DNA of 24,358 bases from Tritrichomonas foetus (Eukaryota; Parabasalia; Tritrichomonadida; Tritrichomonadidae), in contig MLAK01000904.1 in NCBI GenBank assembly GCA_001839685.1, forward strand, positions 1 to 24,358, read 5' to 3'. The notes beneath the pieces are model-generated. The model had not been told where the DNA came from, made no database searches, and was given only the letters and a program-made list of their open reading frames with translations. Shown here piece by piece: positions 1-9,244 of this stretch. The position numbers were made by a program, and so were the translations under genes. Each line of letters starts with the position of its first letter. Within the stretch, counting starts at the first letter, position 1.

Positions 1-1393
1 ATATCTGCATTTATTGTTCTTTGCTAAAATATGGAAAATATAGGTATTTTTGAGTAAAATAGACCTTTCAAAAATTTTAATACAAAAAAAGTAAGCGAGT
101 CGACTAAACATAATTATTTTGAGAGCATTTTCGACTATCTTATCAAAAAATAATTATTCAATTCTATCAAAAAGTTTATAAAAAGTGGATTTTCGACTGA
201 CTGATTTTTTCCCCTCTGCTATGACTGAATGGTTTTCACAAAATTCACTGGATCGGACGAGATAACTCTCGAAAAATCCCCATGAAAAAAGATAGTTTCT
301 CATTTCTTTTTCGTGATCAGGAATAAACGGATTAGTGAAGAACAATATTCAATTACCTCAATGTTGTTAAAGGTGTTGATTATTCTTAAATAAAAGTGGA
401 GCTCCAAAATTGAATGCAGACAGTTCCATTGGCCACCGAACAGAGTGGCAATGGGATACTACTGGTCTTATGATTATGCTGGAGGTGCGGATCAATACAT
501 ATCTGAAGAAGATGACATCTCACTCGCACAAAAAGGTTACTCATGACAATAATTGAAATAAAAAACAATTATGAATAGCAATGGCATATGAAATTAATTC
601 TATTTCGAAATCAAGAAGCAATATTCCTCTTGATAGAAATCAAATGTTCAAAAATAGCTTCTCAATTGAAAGTAGTTCCTGATCTCACATCAGAAAAGTG
701 AGCACGGAATTTCAGCCAAAGGCATCAATTACGAATCGTAAATGGGTAGACATTGGAACATGTCAGACGAGAAAACTGCTCAATTGAAATTTTCATTTTT
801 GGAAAAAGATGTAAAAGTACTAATATATAATGCTGATAAAAATTTAATTAGTTGTAAAAAAAACCATTGAAAAGTAACCACCATCAATTGGACTTCCAAT
901 CTGCTATTCAGTTCCTAATTTATTACACATAACAATACTTGCAACTAATATGCTGGATGTGTTGTAATGAAACCATTGATAGTCTTAAGCAAAATAAACC
1001 AACTTCCTTCTTATTAATAGGCTTTTGAAGGGGTCTCCCACTTTGTAACCTCGCCGAAGGAATGAGTAAATTATTCGATTTTTTTAATATTTTGTATGCT
1101 TTTTATATCACATACCCAACAGTGAAGAACTACAGATGGATAAAATTATTTGAACTCGACTATTCACCTATTGACTGATTGACATAACTCATGACGAACC
1201 ATATCATTATGCATCTCACCTTTCCGGCTCATTTGACACATATTATTCAAATATCTGATGTGAGGTAGCTACCCCACTCAAAACAAGCCTAGGCAAGATT
1301 TCAAATACTCTCAGATTTAAATTTGAGCATGTTTCAGTCAACACTTTGAAAAGTAATTTAATCTACATTTGACTCTTTATCTCAGCTCAAAAG

Positions 1394-1624
1394 ATGCTGG
1401 ATTGCAGCGGGGGAATCAAAATCTCGAATTTAATGAAGGGAATACGCAACACTGTTGAATGGATGAAACCAAATGAAAAACAGCCACTCACAAGCGAAAT
1501 GATCAACAATTATTTTAGTTTTCTCAATCAGAAAAGTGAGGAAAATGTGGAAATTGAAGCAATTGTGCGCATTATCTACTTGATATTTCACCGAATTATC
1601 AAATTCAATTGGTCGACTTGTTGA
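1394..1624 (+). CDS. Short hypothetical ORF or gene fragment, 76 aa
   Basis: This ATG-started frame of 76 codons encodes a mixed polar and hydrophobic peptide. It begins with MLDCSGG and ends in a hydrophobic IIYLIFHRIIKF segment, and I recognise no domain. Just before the stop, the +1 frame is also open for about 20 codons (ending ...LVDLLNEYNSTNL) to a stop near 1647, so a frameshifted remnant of a longer gene is possible. It stands alone between non-coding stretches, with no TGACC-type motif close upstream. It could be chance, since AT-rich DNA gives frames of this size. I list it because it has an ATG and reasonable composition, at low confidence. Confidence 0.2.
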   Translation: MLDCSGGIKISNLMKGIRNTVEWMKPNEKQPLTSEMINNYFSFLNQKSEENVEIEAIVRIIYLIFHRIIKFNWSTC

Positions 1625-2068
1625 ATGAATATAATTCTACAAATCTATGAATCAAAGAATCAATATATTATGTGGCGTTTTGTTCCTTCATGACAATGAC
1701 AGCACTAGGATATAAAGGAACTTTTATCATTGGTGATTACTTAAAAACAAGCATTTCATGATATTTTTTTCAAATTTCATCATTTTATTGGGGCGTCTAG
1801 TCAATTTATGTCAGTTGCATATGGATTGTTCAGTTTACTTACGTGGTATGTTACTAGTTGATATGTTAAACCTTATCTGACTTGGAAAGCATGTGAAAGT
1901 TTCAGTTTTTCTCAACTTGATCAGGTTTAATAATAATGGCAATACGTGTGAAAAGAAACTGAAAGAGATGACATTATTTTATGAAATTTCAGACAAACTT
2001 TCAGTGAGTTGGAAATTCGCAAAAGTGACATGGCAACAAGTTACCCTTATTTCCATTGTTACTAAAAC

Positions 2069-2107
2069 ATTGACCATTTAATGGTCAATATTTTCTATCA
2101 ATGACCA
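2069..2107. promoter_or_regulatory. Palindromic TGACC motif cluster upstream of kinase gene
   Basis: A perfect inverted repeat has arms ATTGACCAT (2069-2077) and ATGGTCAAT (2081-2089) around a 3-base spacer. A further TGACCA follows at 2102-2107. The same core recurs upstream of several other genes here, so I infer a promoter element or transcription-factor site, possibly bound by a dimer at the palindrome. It is not a motif I can name. Confidence 0.4.
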
Positions 2108-2164
2108 ATTCTGAAGAACGATATAAATTAAATGTGAAATCATCGTTTCCCAACAGAGTTCATT

Positions 2165-3742
2165 TTGTCAGCCATTTCCGAGTATATACTAAAAGGGCAG
2201 CTTAGCAAGAAAGGATTTTTGGGATTCTTTTCAAAGCGATATGTTGTCCTGAATGGCAAAACGCTAACAGTTTATAAAGACGATACTTGCAAAAAAATCG
2301 ATATCAGTTTCGAAATCACACCAAATACGAAAATAAACGTGTTCGAACGTGAATCAAAATCACGATTTCAAATATTTTATGGAAATAACGATTCGATAAT
2401 CTTCGAGGCCGAAACTACAGATATGATGATGAGATGGGTTCTGGCAATTAGAGGGTGCACCTATACTGCCCCCAAAATATCAATAGATGATTTCCAGATC
2501 ATTTCAGTCATCGGACGTGGTTTTTATGGAAAAGTCATGCTATGCGAAAATAAGAAGACAAAAGAGAAAGTTGCTATAAAAAGTATCCATAAAACGCGAT
2601 TTATTCAATCAAACAAAGTTCATACAATTATTTCCGAAAGAAATATTTTGCTTCAAAGTCATCATCCATTTATTGTATCCTTAAAATTCGCTTTTCAAAC
2701 ACCATCGAAGTTCTATCTGGGCTTGGAATATGCTCCAGGTGGGGAATTGTTCCATTTAATGAAAAATCAAACGAAAATTCCGTTATTTGATATCAAAATT
2801 TATATCGCAGAAATATCACTCGCGCTCGACTATCTTCATAAAAAGGGAATCATATATCGTGATTTAAAACCAGAAAACATCCTTTTGGATGCAGAGGGAC
2901 ATATTAAATTAACTGATTTCGGATTAGCCAAAGATTTGTCACAAACTGGAGAAACAGCTACCTTTGGAGGAACATCTGAATATATGTCACCTGAAATAGT
3001 CAAACATGAATCGTATGAATTTTCGATTGATTGGTGGGCTGTTGGAGTTTTGATGTATGAGCTTTTATTTGGAAGAACACCTTTTTATCATGAAAATCGT
3101 GCAAGGCTACTTCGAAATATTTTGGAAAAGCCACTTCTCTTTCCAGAAAATACTTCAGCAGATTCAAAAGAAATCATCCAAAAATTACTTCAAAAAGATC
3201 CAAAACAAAGAGGAAATTTTGAGTCAATTAAAACATCTAATTTCTTCAAAGAAATTGATTTTGATCAACTTTTGGAGAAGAAGATTAATCCGTCATTCAT
3301 TCCTATCGGAAAAGATGAAGCCAGTGAAAAAATTTCAGAGCAATTAAGAAACTTTAGCGAAGAGTTTACACAAGAACAGCCAGTTAATTCATATGTGATG
3401 CCAGCTATTGGTTCAGTTTCACAAATCCCAGGTTTTTCATATACAAATGTTGGTGATAATCTCCCTGAAACCGATGACTTGGCCATGGAAAACAATGACA
3501 GCAAAAATACGCAATTGGAAGTGAGTCAAGGAGAAACTCACGAAACTGAAAATACACACAGTTTTGATACAAAACTTCCTACAGAAGATGATAAAGGACA
3601 GTCAACTGACTCAAATGAAAACCCAGAAAATTCTGAAACCAAAAAAGAGGCTTTACCAGATCTTGAAAATCCGGAAGAAGAAAAAGAGCCAACAGCTGGT
3701 GTAAATGAAGATGCAGATCAAATTAAAGTGGAATGTTTTTAA
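2165..3742 (+). CDS. PH-domain AGC-family Ser/Thr protein kinase (Akt/PKB-like)
   Basis: This 525-residue frame has an N-terminal PH domain (about residues 7-97), which in this family binds phosphoinositides and recruits the kinase to membranes. A complete kinase domain follows (about 110-362). Catalytic elements are all present: glycine loop GRGFYGKV (117-124), VAIK Lys139, Glu158, YRDLKPEN with Asp233, DFG 251-253 and activation segment TFGGTSEYMSPE with candidate PDK1-site Thr266. The APE motif reads SPE. The AGC tail has INPSFIP (375-380) and a hydrophobic-motif-like IPGFSY (421-426). A roughly 100-residue acidic, Ser/Glu/Asn-rich extension ends the protein. Oddity: the frame at its natural N-terminus begins with TTG (2165), not ATG. 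The upstream in-frame stop is TGA at 2135, and the first in-frame ATG (residue 87, position 2423) would delete the PH domain. The true start may be non-AUG, come through an upstream exon, or be mutated. Confidence 0.93.
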   Translation: MSAISEYILKGQLSKKGFLGFFSKRYVVLNGKTLTVYKDDTCKKIDISFEITPNTKINVFERESKSRFQIFYGNNDSIIFEAETTDMMMRWVLAIRGCTYTAPKISIDDFQIISVIGRGFYGKVMLCENKKTKEKVAIKSIHKTRFIQSNKVHTIISERNILLQSHHPFIVSLKFAFQTPSKFYLGLEYAPGGELFHLMKNQTKIPLFDIKIYIAEISLALDYLHKKGIIYRDLKPENILLDAEGHIKLTDFGLAKDLSQTGETATFGGTSEYMSPEIVKHESYEFSIDWWAVGVLMYELLFGRTPFYHENRARLLRNILEKPLLFPENTSADSKEIIQKLLQKDPKQRGNFESIKTSNFFKEIDFDQLLEKKINPSFIPIGKDEASEKISEQLRNFSEEFTQEQPVNSYVMPAIGSVSQIPGFSYTNVGDNLPETDDLAMENNDSKNTQLEVSQGETHETENTHSFDTKLPTEDDKGQSTDSNENPENSETKKEALPDLENPEEEKEPTAGVNEDADQIKVECF

Positions 3743-4389
3743 TAGTAGCATATTATTATTTTTTATAATATATATGAGATAAAAATGTTTTTCAATAAAA
3801 GAGATGAAAAAACACCTTTTAGTATTTTACATTTTTTTTATTATTTTCGCACATGATTCTTTCTCAAAATTAGAAATCTAAATCATAATTATTTATAGAT
3901 GGAAATTTCCATAAGTTCATCATTTGTAAAATCCGTGATAATCACGAAATGATATTAACCTTAACTTTTGTCCCCCTCTTGGACATTCCATGGATCAATG
4001 TGCCAAATATCATATAACAGACTAGATTTTTGTTAATGAAAAAACGTGATTGAAGATTTACACAAATACCTTCCATTTCGTTTAATTTTATACTTTTTAT
4101 ATTTTTATAATTACAAGTATTTTTTCCCATATTACAAGTATTTTTTTCCATATTATAAGTATTTTTTTCCATATTACAAGTATTTTTTTCCATATTACAA
4201 GTATTTTTTTTCATATTACAAGTATTTTTTTCCATATTACAAGTATTTTTTTCCATATTACAAGTATTCGTTGATATGTTGTGATGGAACATTCGTATTT
4301 TTAATGATGATGAATGAAGCCAAGATATAAAGGTGGTATTAAAGAAATGATAAATAACAGAAAAAGAAATATTCGAATTTAAAAAATGT
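3743..4389. other. Convergent intergenic region containing a minisatellite
   Basis: This lies between the 3' ends of the kinase gene (+) and the unknown gene at 4390 (-). It holds an AATAAA at 3794-3799, which could serve as a polyadenylation signal for the kinase, and the 21-bp tandem repeat listed separately. Open frames on both strands over the repeat are a by-product of a unit length divisible by three, so I call no gene here. Confidence 0.6.
4110..4269. repeat. 21-bp tandem repeat (minisatellite), about 7.6 copies
   Basis: Copies start at 4110, 4131, 4152, 4173, 4194, 4215, 4236 and 4257, exactly 21 bases apart. Each reads ATTACAAGTA, then a T run of about seven, then CCAT. Copies differ by single changes: ATTATAAG in the third, a C in place of a T near the end of the T run in the first, and an extra T in place of C in the sixth. 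The last copy is cut off after ATTACAAGTATT. Near-identity implies recent expansion or homogenisation by slippage. Confidence 0.95.
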
Positions 4390-5316
4390 TTAAGCCGGGA
4401 AGAGCTTCTGCAACAATCGCTTATGCGCTCTCATTTTTGGACAATTTTCAGGTAAAACACAATTGAAAACAGTCCTCAAGTCTCGTGAATTTGAGACGGC
4501 TCCAGCTCCGAGCATGATGATTGGCAAGATAAGTGGCGAATCATCCCAGCGGGAGGAGCTTCCGAAAGAGGTGTAAATAATCTCTGATATGACAAGAACT
4601 TCGTTATATATATTCACAAAGAATTGTTTCCAATTTATCATAAAGAGGTAATCAGAAACTCGATGAACCTTAAATTCCTTATATTTTCGAAATGCCGTTT
4701 CAAGGTCTGAAATGACGTCTGCTGCAGAAGATTTGATCCAGTTAATCATATCATCATCAACAATGAGTGGGTCTTCGGAAAGTTCTGTTGCGATATATGA
4801 TAAAAATTTCATTTGCTTTTGTTCTGGAACTGTTGCGTCTTTTTCACCGTCAGCGACTTTTCCGGCAGCACATACATACTTGACAGCCATCCAAAATTCG
4901 AGCGCTCTACGAAGAATTGAACATACCAAATATTCGCATAATGAATCGAAAAGCTGTGGAATTGGTCCAAAATGAATGGTGACACGTTCTCCTTTATCAA
5001 GGCCCTTGACATGGGAGCACATATCATGCTCTGTGACTTCGCAAATTTTTTCGATTTTTTCCGCTTGATCGAGACAAAGTTCATATACATCTGTCATTGC
5101 AAAAACAACACTCTGAATAATTGTTTTAACGACGTGTGGTGAATCGGCGATTCCATGACCGGAAAATATATCAACAGCGGCTTTTCCACCTCTGGAGCGT
5201 GCAACAACTTCTAATTCTTTTGAGAACTCGCCAAATGCTTCGATAAGATCATTTGCACGAGAATACGGATGCCATGAAAGCACATATGACATCTCGACTT
5301 CATTTGAGTCAGTCAT
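4390..5316 (-). CDS. Hypothetical protein, 308 aa, helical
   Basis: I do not recognise this gene. It starts at an ATG (MTDSNEVEMSYVLSW) and ends in TAA, giving a soluble-looking, mainly helical protein without signal peptide or clear membrane span. Visible features are an N-terminal third with hydrophobic helices, a short charged linker near residues 153-166 (GKVADGEKDATVPEQKQ) and a C-terminal segment WDDSPLILPIIMLGAGAV (about 257-274). That segment faintly recalls the acidic-LP core of VPS9 domains, but the rest of a VPS9 fold is not evident and I do not assign it. The gene is divergent from the CEP44 gene, sharing a 317-base spacer that carries AGGTCA at 5382-5387. Composition and length of open frame make it very likely a real gene. 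Confidence 0.8.
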   Translation of the reverse strand: MTDSNEVEMSYVLSWHPYSRANDLIEAFGEFSKELEVVARSRGGKAAVDIFSGHGIADSPHVVKTIIQSVVFAMTDVYELCLDQAEKIEKICEVTEHDMCSHVKGLDKGERVTIHFGPIPQLFDSLCEYLVCSILRRALEFWMAVKYVCAAGKVADGEKDATVPEQKQMKFLSYIATELSEDPLIVDDDMINWIKSSAADVISDLETAFRKYKEFKVHRVSDYLFMINWKQFFVNIYNEVLVISEIIYTSFGSSSRWDDSPLILPIIMLGAGAVSNSRDLRTVFNCVLPENCPKMRAHKRLLQKLFPA

Positions 5317-5633
5317 CGATTTGAAATCGAAAAAGTTGAATTAAAGCACTTTTTTGAATGATGTAATTTCAAAATGTCGATAGGTCAAAAAAAAATGACA
5401 ATAAGATTTTATCACTCAAAAAAGAAAACACATTTTCTTCATTCCTGTTGAAAATTATGTAAATTTAATGGGATTTCATATTAATAAGAAACTAGTAAAG
5501 TGAGTAAATGCTTATTATCACATAGAAAATGGCGAAGTGGCGGTATTATAGAAATAATAAAATTTGTGCCTATATTTGGTCATGACATATCGGTCAAAAA
5601 TCTGTACGTTTAACTAATTCTTTTTTTGTTCTC
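5317..5633. promoter_or_regulatory. Divergent intergenic promoter region with GGTCA motifs
   Basis: This 317-base spacer lies between the starts of the unknown gene (-) and the CEP44 gene (+). It carries AGGTCA at 5382-5387, which reads TGACCT toward the minus-strand gene about 66 bases from its ATG. TTGGTCA (5576-5582) and CGGTCA (5591-5596) lie 38-52 bases before the plus-strand ATG. Both flanking genes therefore have their own copy of the motif seen elsewhere in the window. No other gene-like content is visible. Confidence 0.35.
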
Positions 5634-6017
5634 ATGAGTGAGGTTGCCCTTCAATCGAAATGTCGCTCTCTTCGTACAGAATTACGAACAATGAAGTACG
5701 CAAGTATATGGAACGAAAAGTCAATTCTTTCTGGAGATCCAGGAATGTATCTTCGTTTGTTTCACTTCTTCTTTATTGAATATTCGCCACAAATCAAAAC
5801 CTGGATTGTTGAAAATGGTTACAACCTTCAGACAGCAACCGATTTATCATTTATTCAACAAATTTTTAAGATCTTACAAACTCAGATGAACTATCGCTCA
5901 AAATTAACAGTCGAAAACTTTTTTAAACCAAAGTTTGCTTTGCAAAAATTAAATTTATCATATGATGTAGCCAAACTCATTCAAACAAAAGCCAAATCAT
6001 TGAGTATTGCACAATAA
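5634..6017 (+). CDS. CEP44: CEP44-domain protein (centriole/basal body), 127 aa
   Basis: Nearly the whole protein corresponds to the N-terminal domain of centrosomal protein 44. Matching landmarks in order are a leading helix (LRTELRTMKYAS), the GDP turn (residues 34-36), a run ending in EYSP, the DLSFIQQIFKILQTQMNYR segment (about 70-88) and a LTVENFFKPKFAL stretch. Animal CEP44 has this domain followed by a long coiled-coil and tail (about 390 residues); here the protein stops right after the domain. In animals CEP44 localises to centrioles and acts in centriole-to-centrosome conversion. In a flagellate a role at basal bodies or the mitotic pole is inferred. The start is ATG and the stop TAA is followed immediately by TAG. 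It is divergent from the neighbour at 4390-5316. Confidence 0.8.
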   Translation: MSEVALQSKCRSLRTELRTMKYASIWNEKSILSGDPGMYLRLFHFFFIEYSPQIKTWIVENGYNLQTATDLSFIQQIFKILQTQMNYRSKLTVENFFKPKFALQKLNLSYDVAKLIQTKAKSLSIAQ

Positions 6018-6935
6018 TAGAAAGAATTTGATTGATTGTATAAACACAGTAAGTATTGCTTTAAAAATCACATAAATGCTTATATTTGTTTATATAGTTC
6101 ATCATATCCTTTAGATGAAATTTCGTAAAATTCGAGGAAATATAAACTACTGTTAAAATGGTCAAATCAGTTATTGACTACACTATATTATTGGTCACAA
6201 AGACAGTCAAATAATTTTATACTCTCCTATTTTTTTCATCTTTCAGACTTCCACAAATCACAAGAAATTTGCCTATGAATATTTCACACTCTTCATATTT
6301 CTTGTCTCTACACAATTGTTAAATAAAAACTTCTATTTGTGAAATAAATTTTATCATTATTTTTTTCTAGATCATGTTTGACAATGCAGACAGCATTTTG
6401 AAAGATTTATTTGAATAAAATTGCCTCAAATGACAAGAAAAAGAGGAGTTATAACATTTTTATCATATAAACTGTAAAATCAATAGATGAAACCCATTTA
6501 ACATTATTTCTGTGAAAGTAAAATAGAGTGAAAGTAAATAACCATGAATCAGTTTTACAATGTAGCTTTATATTCTGATTTTTAATATAACCATTGTAAT
6601 CAGATTAATCCTTTAAAGTCAACTTATATTTTCCATCATATCGAAAAAAGATATACCAAAAGAATGCAGAGAAGCAATTCCACTTTTATTTTTCATATCA
6701 CTATGTTCCCATTATTTCCTGGAAATTAATATTTAAATTTTCTCAAATAAGTCTGCTGATATATTAATAACTCGAATTTTTCTAATCTTGATCGAATATC
6801 CAATATTTCATTGCTGTTTTCCTCTTCAAAAAGCAGTTTTGATACAATTTAATATATACTAGCTGTTCAAAATCAAGCATCCAGCAAAATATATATCTCA
6901 AATTTTTCCAATAAAATATCAGAAAAGAAAGAAAA
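6018..6935. other. Gene-free convergent spacer, 918 bp
   Basis: This is AT-rich DNA between the 3' ends of the CEP44 gene and the cullin gene, with no reading frame of note on either strand. It contains ATGGTCA (6158-6164) and TTGGTCA (6191-6197), copies of the motif otherwise found just upstream of genes, though no coding frame follows. An unannotated non-coding transcript, or decay of a former gene, could explain this; nothing in the sequence decides it. Confidence 0.45.
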
Positions 6936-8849
6936 TCATGGATAAGTGAGATTAAGTGTTTGGAAACATTCTAAAGGCGACAATATTTGTTTCTTAATTA
7001 GATTACCAATGGAATCTATAAACTCTTTCTCTGTAAATTCATATTGAACGAAAAGGCTTTTCAAATGCTGATAAACAGTTTCTTTGAGTTGATTTGGATG
7101 AATTTTCACGTACCTCACTATTGCAGCTTCAAGCTGGATACTTTGAACCACTGATTTTTGATCAACATTACTTATTTTAGGAATAAATGGAATATTGATC
7201 TGCTTATTAATTGAAGTTGGTGTTTGATTAATTGAATATTTATTTTGATTGTACTCAATAAGTGAAAATGCTTTTAATGATTCAAATTTCTCATTTAAAT
7301 CATTCGCAGTTATTCCAATATCTTTCATTATTTCTTCTTGTGTGGATGGCCCATTTTTAGATAGACTAAGAAGGATTGATGCAACAACAGCATCACATTT
7401 AACAATATTTAAATCAATAATATTAATTGCTTTTAATGTAACTTGAGAAAGGTGGAAATTCCATTTCGTTGATTTCCCGGGCGTTAAAATGAATTTCTCA
7501 AAGGATTGCACAATTGGTTCAAATTCTTTGGGGAAGAATAAAGTTGTTTCAGGAGATGATACGAAAAATTCATAATGAAATAAAGAAAAAGTTAAAATTG
7601 AAGATGGATTATTAAAAGATTGAATAATTTGTTGATTCTTTTTGAAATCATTTATAATAGTTGTCATATGTTTTCTTTTACAAATATTTGCAAATCTTTC
7701 ATCAGCATCAAATGTTAAACTTTTATAAAGAAGAAGCCTTTTCAACAAATTATGACAATGATATCGAATAAATAAACCATTCGATTGCTGACAAATTTCA
7801 TCGAATAAAAATAAGCGTTCGTCATCAATAGGGTGTTTAAGTGACATGAAGGTAACATGAATATAATTAGCGAGTAAAATTGAACATAGTTCATTTTCAC
7901 GTGAAAAAAGTGTTGAAATAATATTTCGAATGACAAACATGAAATTTGTGGTAACTAAAGAATGAATTTCGTCGAAAATTTGGAATGGATTATAAAGTGA
8001 AAACCTAGATTTAACAAGAACCGTGAATTTTGTTATGAAATCTTTTACATTTTCATTTGCTTCATAAATTTCAAATAAAGAAGAAATATATTTCCAATTT
8101 TGGGGAACTTCATTGAAAAATACAGAAAAATCGGATATTTTTTGATTCAAAAAATTGTAAATATGATGTTCATATTGAGATGGGATAAGAGAATGAGACA
8201 TTTGAACAAAATTATGAATTTCTTGAAGAGTATTAAATGATAATTTGATTTGCGGAATGATGAAATTTATATCGAAAACATTACATGTAATCAGAATGTC
8301 AGAACAATCGATTGTAAACCATGGAATTCTTTCATTATTAAAGGAATCTACAATAGATTGATGAAGAAATTGAATGAGCTCCTTTTTTGATTCAATATTT
8401 TTTTCAAAATTTGAATAAAATAGACTTTGGTACGATTCTTGATCTTTTACAAAGCATCCAAAAATATATGAAATATTTTTAATTATATTGTTACTTTGAT
8501 GCCATTTAGAAGCAATTTCTTGATGTTTTTGAAAATTTAATATTTCTTCTGTTGTTTTATTTGAAAAATCGTCAACAAAAGATTTCACTAATTGATAAAT
8601 TTCCTGTGATTTTGGCGAAAATGATAAAACATTGAATTCATCCTTTGGAAAGTAAATTAAGGTGTCGTTTTCGATTTGTTTTGTTAGAATATCTTCGACC
8701 ATATTAATTTGTTGATTATAATCGTAATCGTCGAGATATAAATCTTGGAAATGTGCAGTATTCACACGGAAGTGTTTAATTGTATCGATTTGAAATGATT
8801 CAAACGGTGGGAATTCGATATCTGGGAACGAATTTGATGCATCACTCAT
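6936..8849 (-). CDS. Cullin-family E3 ligase scaffold, divergent, 637 aa
   Basis: The C-terminal half matches the cullin homology region. It has an FIRYHCHNLLKRLLLYKS helix (about 360-377) equivalent to the F-x-x-x-Y...RLL signature, TKWNF (461-465) equivalent to the cullin L-T-x-W start of the beta-sheet, and a winged-helix segment (about 483-530). A final WHB/neddylation domain (about 550-630) contains AAIVRYVKIHPNQL. Lys582 sits where cullins carry the NEDD8-acceptor lysine. The N-terminal half is Asn/Phe-rich and too divergent to assign an adaptor class. Length is a little under the usual 740-780 residues. Cullins hold a RING protein and substrate adaptors to build multisubunit ubiquitin ligases. 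The start MSDASN is supported by a stop-free but short leader with AAGGTCA 28 bases upstream; the stop is TGA. It lies downstream of an E2 gene on the same strand. Confidence 0.85.
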   Translation of the reverse strand: MSDASNSFPDIEFPPFESFQIDTIKHFRVNTAHFQDLYLDDYDYNQQINMVEDILTKQIENDTLIYFPKDEFNVLSFSPKSQEIYQLVKSFVDDFSNKTTEEILNFQKHQEIASKWHQSNNIIKNISYIFGCFVKDQESYQSLFYSNFEKNIESKKELIQFLHQSIVDSFNNERIPWFTIDCSDILITCNVFDINFIIPQIKLSFNTLQEIHNFVQMSHSLIPSQYEHHIYNFLNQKISDFSVFFNEVPQNWKYISSLFEIYEANENVKDFITKFTVLVKSRFSLYNPFQIFDEIHSLVTTNFMFVIRNIISTLFSRENELCSILLANYIHVTFMSLKHPIDDERLFLFDEICQQSNGLFIRYHCHNLLKRLLLYKSLTFDADERFANICKRKHMTTIINDFKKNQQIIQSFNNPSSILTFSLFHYEFFVSSPETTLFFPKEFEPIVQSFEKFILTPGKSTKWNFHLSQVTLKAINIIDLNIVKCDAVVASILLSLSKNGPSTQEEIMKDIGITANDLNEKFESLKAFSLIEYNQNKYSINQTPTSINKQINIPFIPKISNVDQKSVVQSIQLEAAIVRYVKIHPNQLKETVYQHLKSLFVQYEFTEKEFIDSIGNLIKKQILSPLECFQTLNLTYP

Positions 8850-9244
8850 CGAGATTTTGAGCTAACTTTTCAATTTAAGGTCAATTTAAGAAAAGCAGAA
8901 ATTTCCCGTTAATTACTCAAGTATATGAATTCTAACTCATACATACAGAAAACAGTAACTCAAATTTAACCATATCGGATATCTACAAATGAAATAGTAT
9001 TGAATTTGATATCACTCTAAATATATCAAATTTGGACATTTTTATAACTTAGCCAAGATATTTTCATCATGATAGACAATTTTAAGCAAATAATTCCCCT
9101 CAACAAACTTTCCGACAAGAAAATCAGATAATTGAAAACCCTCACTAATTTGAAAAGTCAAATCAACAAAGGGCAAAATAATACAAAAAAGACATTTGAA
9201 CATCTAAAAAAAAAAAAAAATATTAATAAAAAAAAAATCAAATT
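8850..9244. other. Intergenic spacer between E2 and cullin genes
   Basis: This 395-base AT-rich spacer is the 5' region of the cullin gene and the 3' region of the E2 gene. It contains AAGGTCA (8877-8883; TGACCTT toward the cullin) and an A run of about 14 near 9207. No coding frame is visible. Confidence 0.45.

Larger units (their letters stand above)
1..2164. other. Gene-poor left flank with short coding scraps
   Basis: No long or family-recognisable reading frame is present in this AT-rich stretch. Several short frames read like protein but are broken by stops or frame changes. One is open on the + strand at about 394-543. Another runs from an ATG at 581 to a TGA at 680 and continues in the same frame to a TGA at 785. 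A third is the 76-codon ORF at 1394-1624. None resembles a family I know. The last 100 bases carry the putative promoter motifs of the kinase gene. The stretch may hold decayed gene copies or simply intergenic DNA. Confidence 0.5.

Noticed and set aside
154..568. Two short minus-strand ORFs (154-345 and 386-568)
   Set aside because: They are short and unrecognised. The second overlaps a more protein-like plus-strand frame, so neither is supported.
1893..2081. 62-aa plus-strand ORF upstream of the kinase
   Set aside because: It begins at GTG rather than ATG, has no recognisable features and overlaps the promoter-like palindrome.
4046..4330. Repeat-encoded ORFs on both strands across the minisatellite (YFFPYYK on +, KNTCNME on -)
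   Set aside because: Both exist only because the 21-bp unit is divisible by three. The plus frame lacks a normal N-terminal region, and neither has non-repeat sequence resembling a protein.
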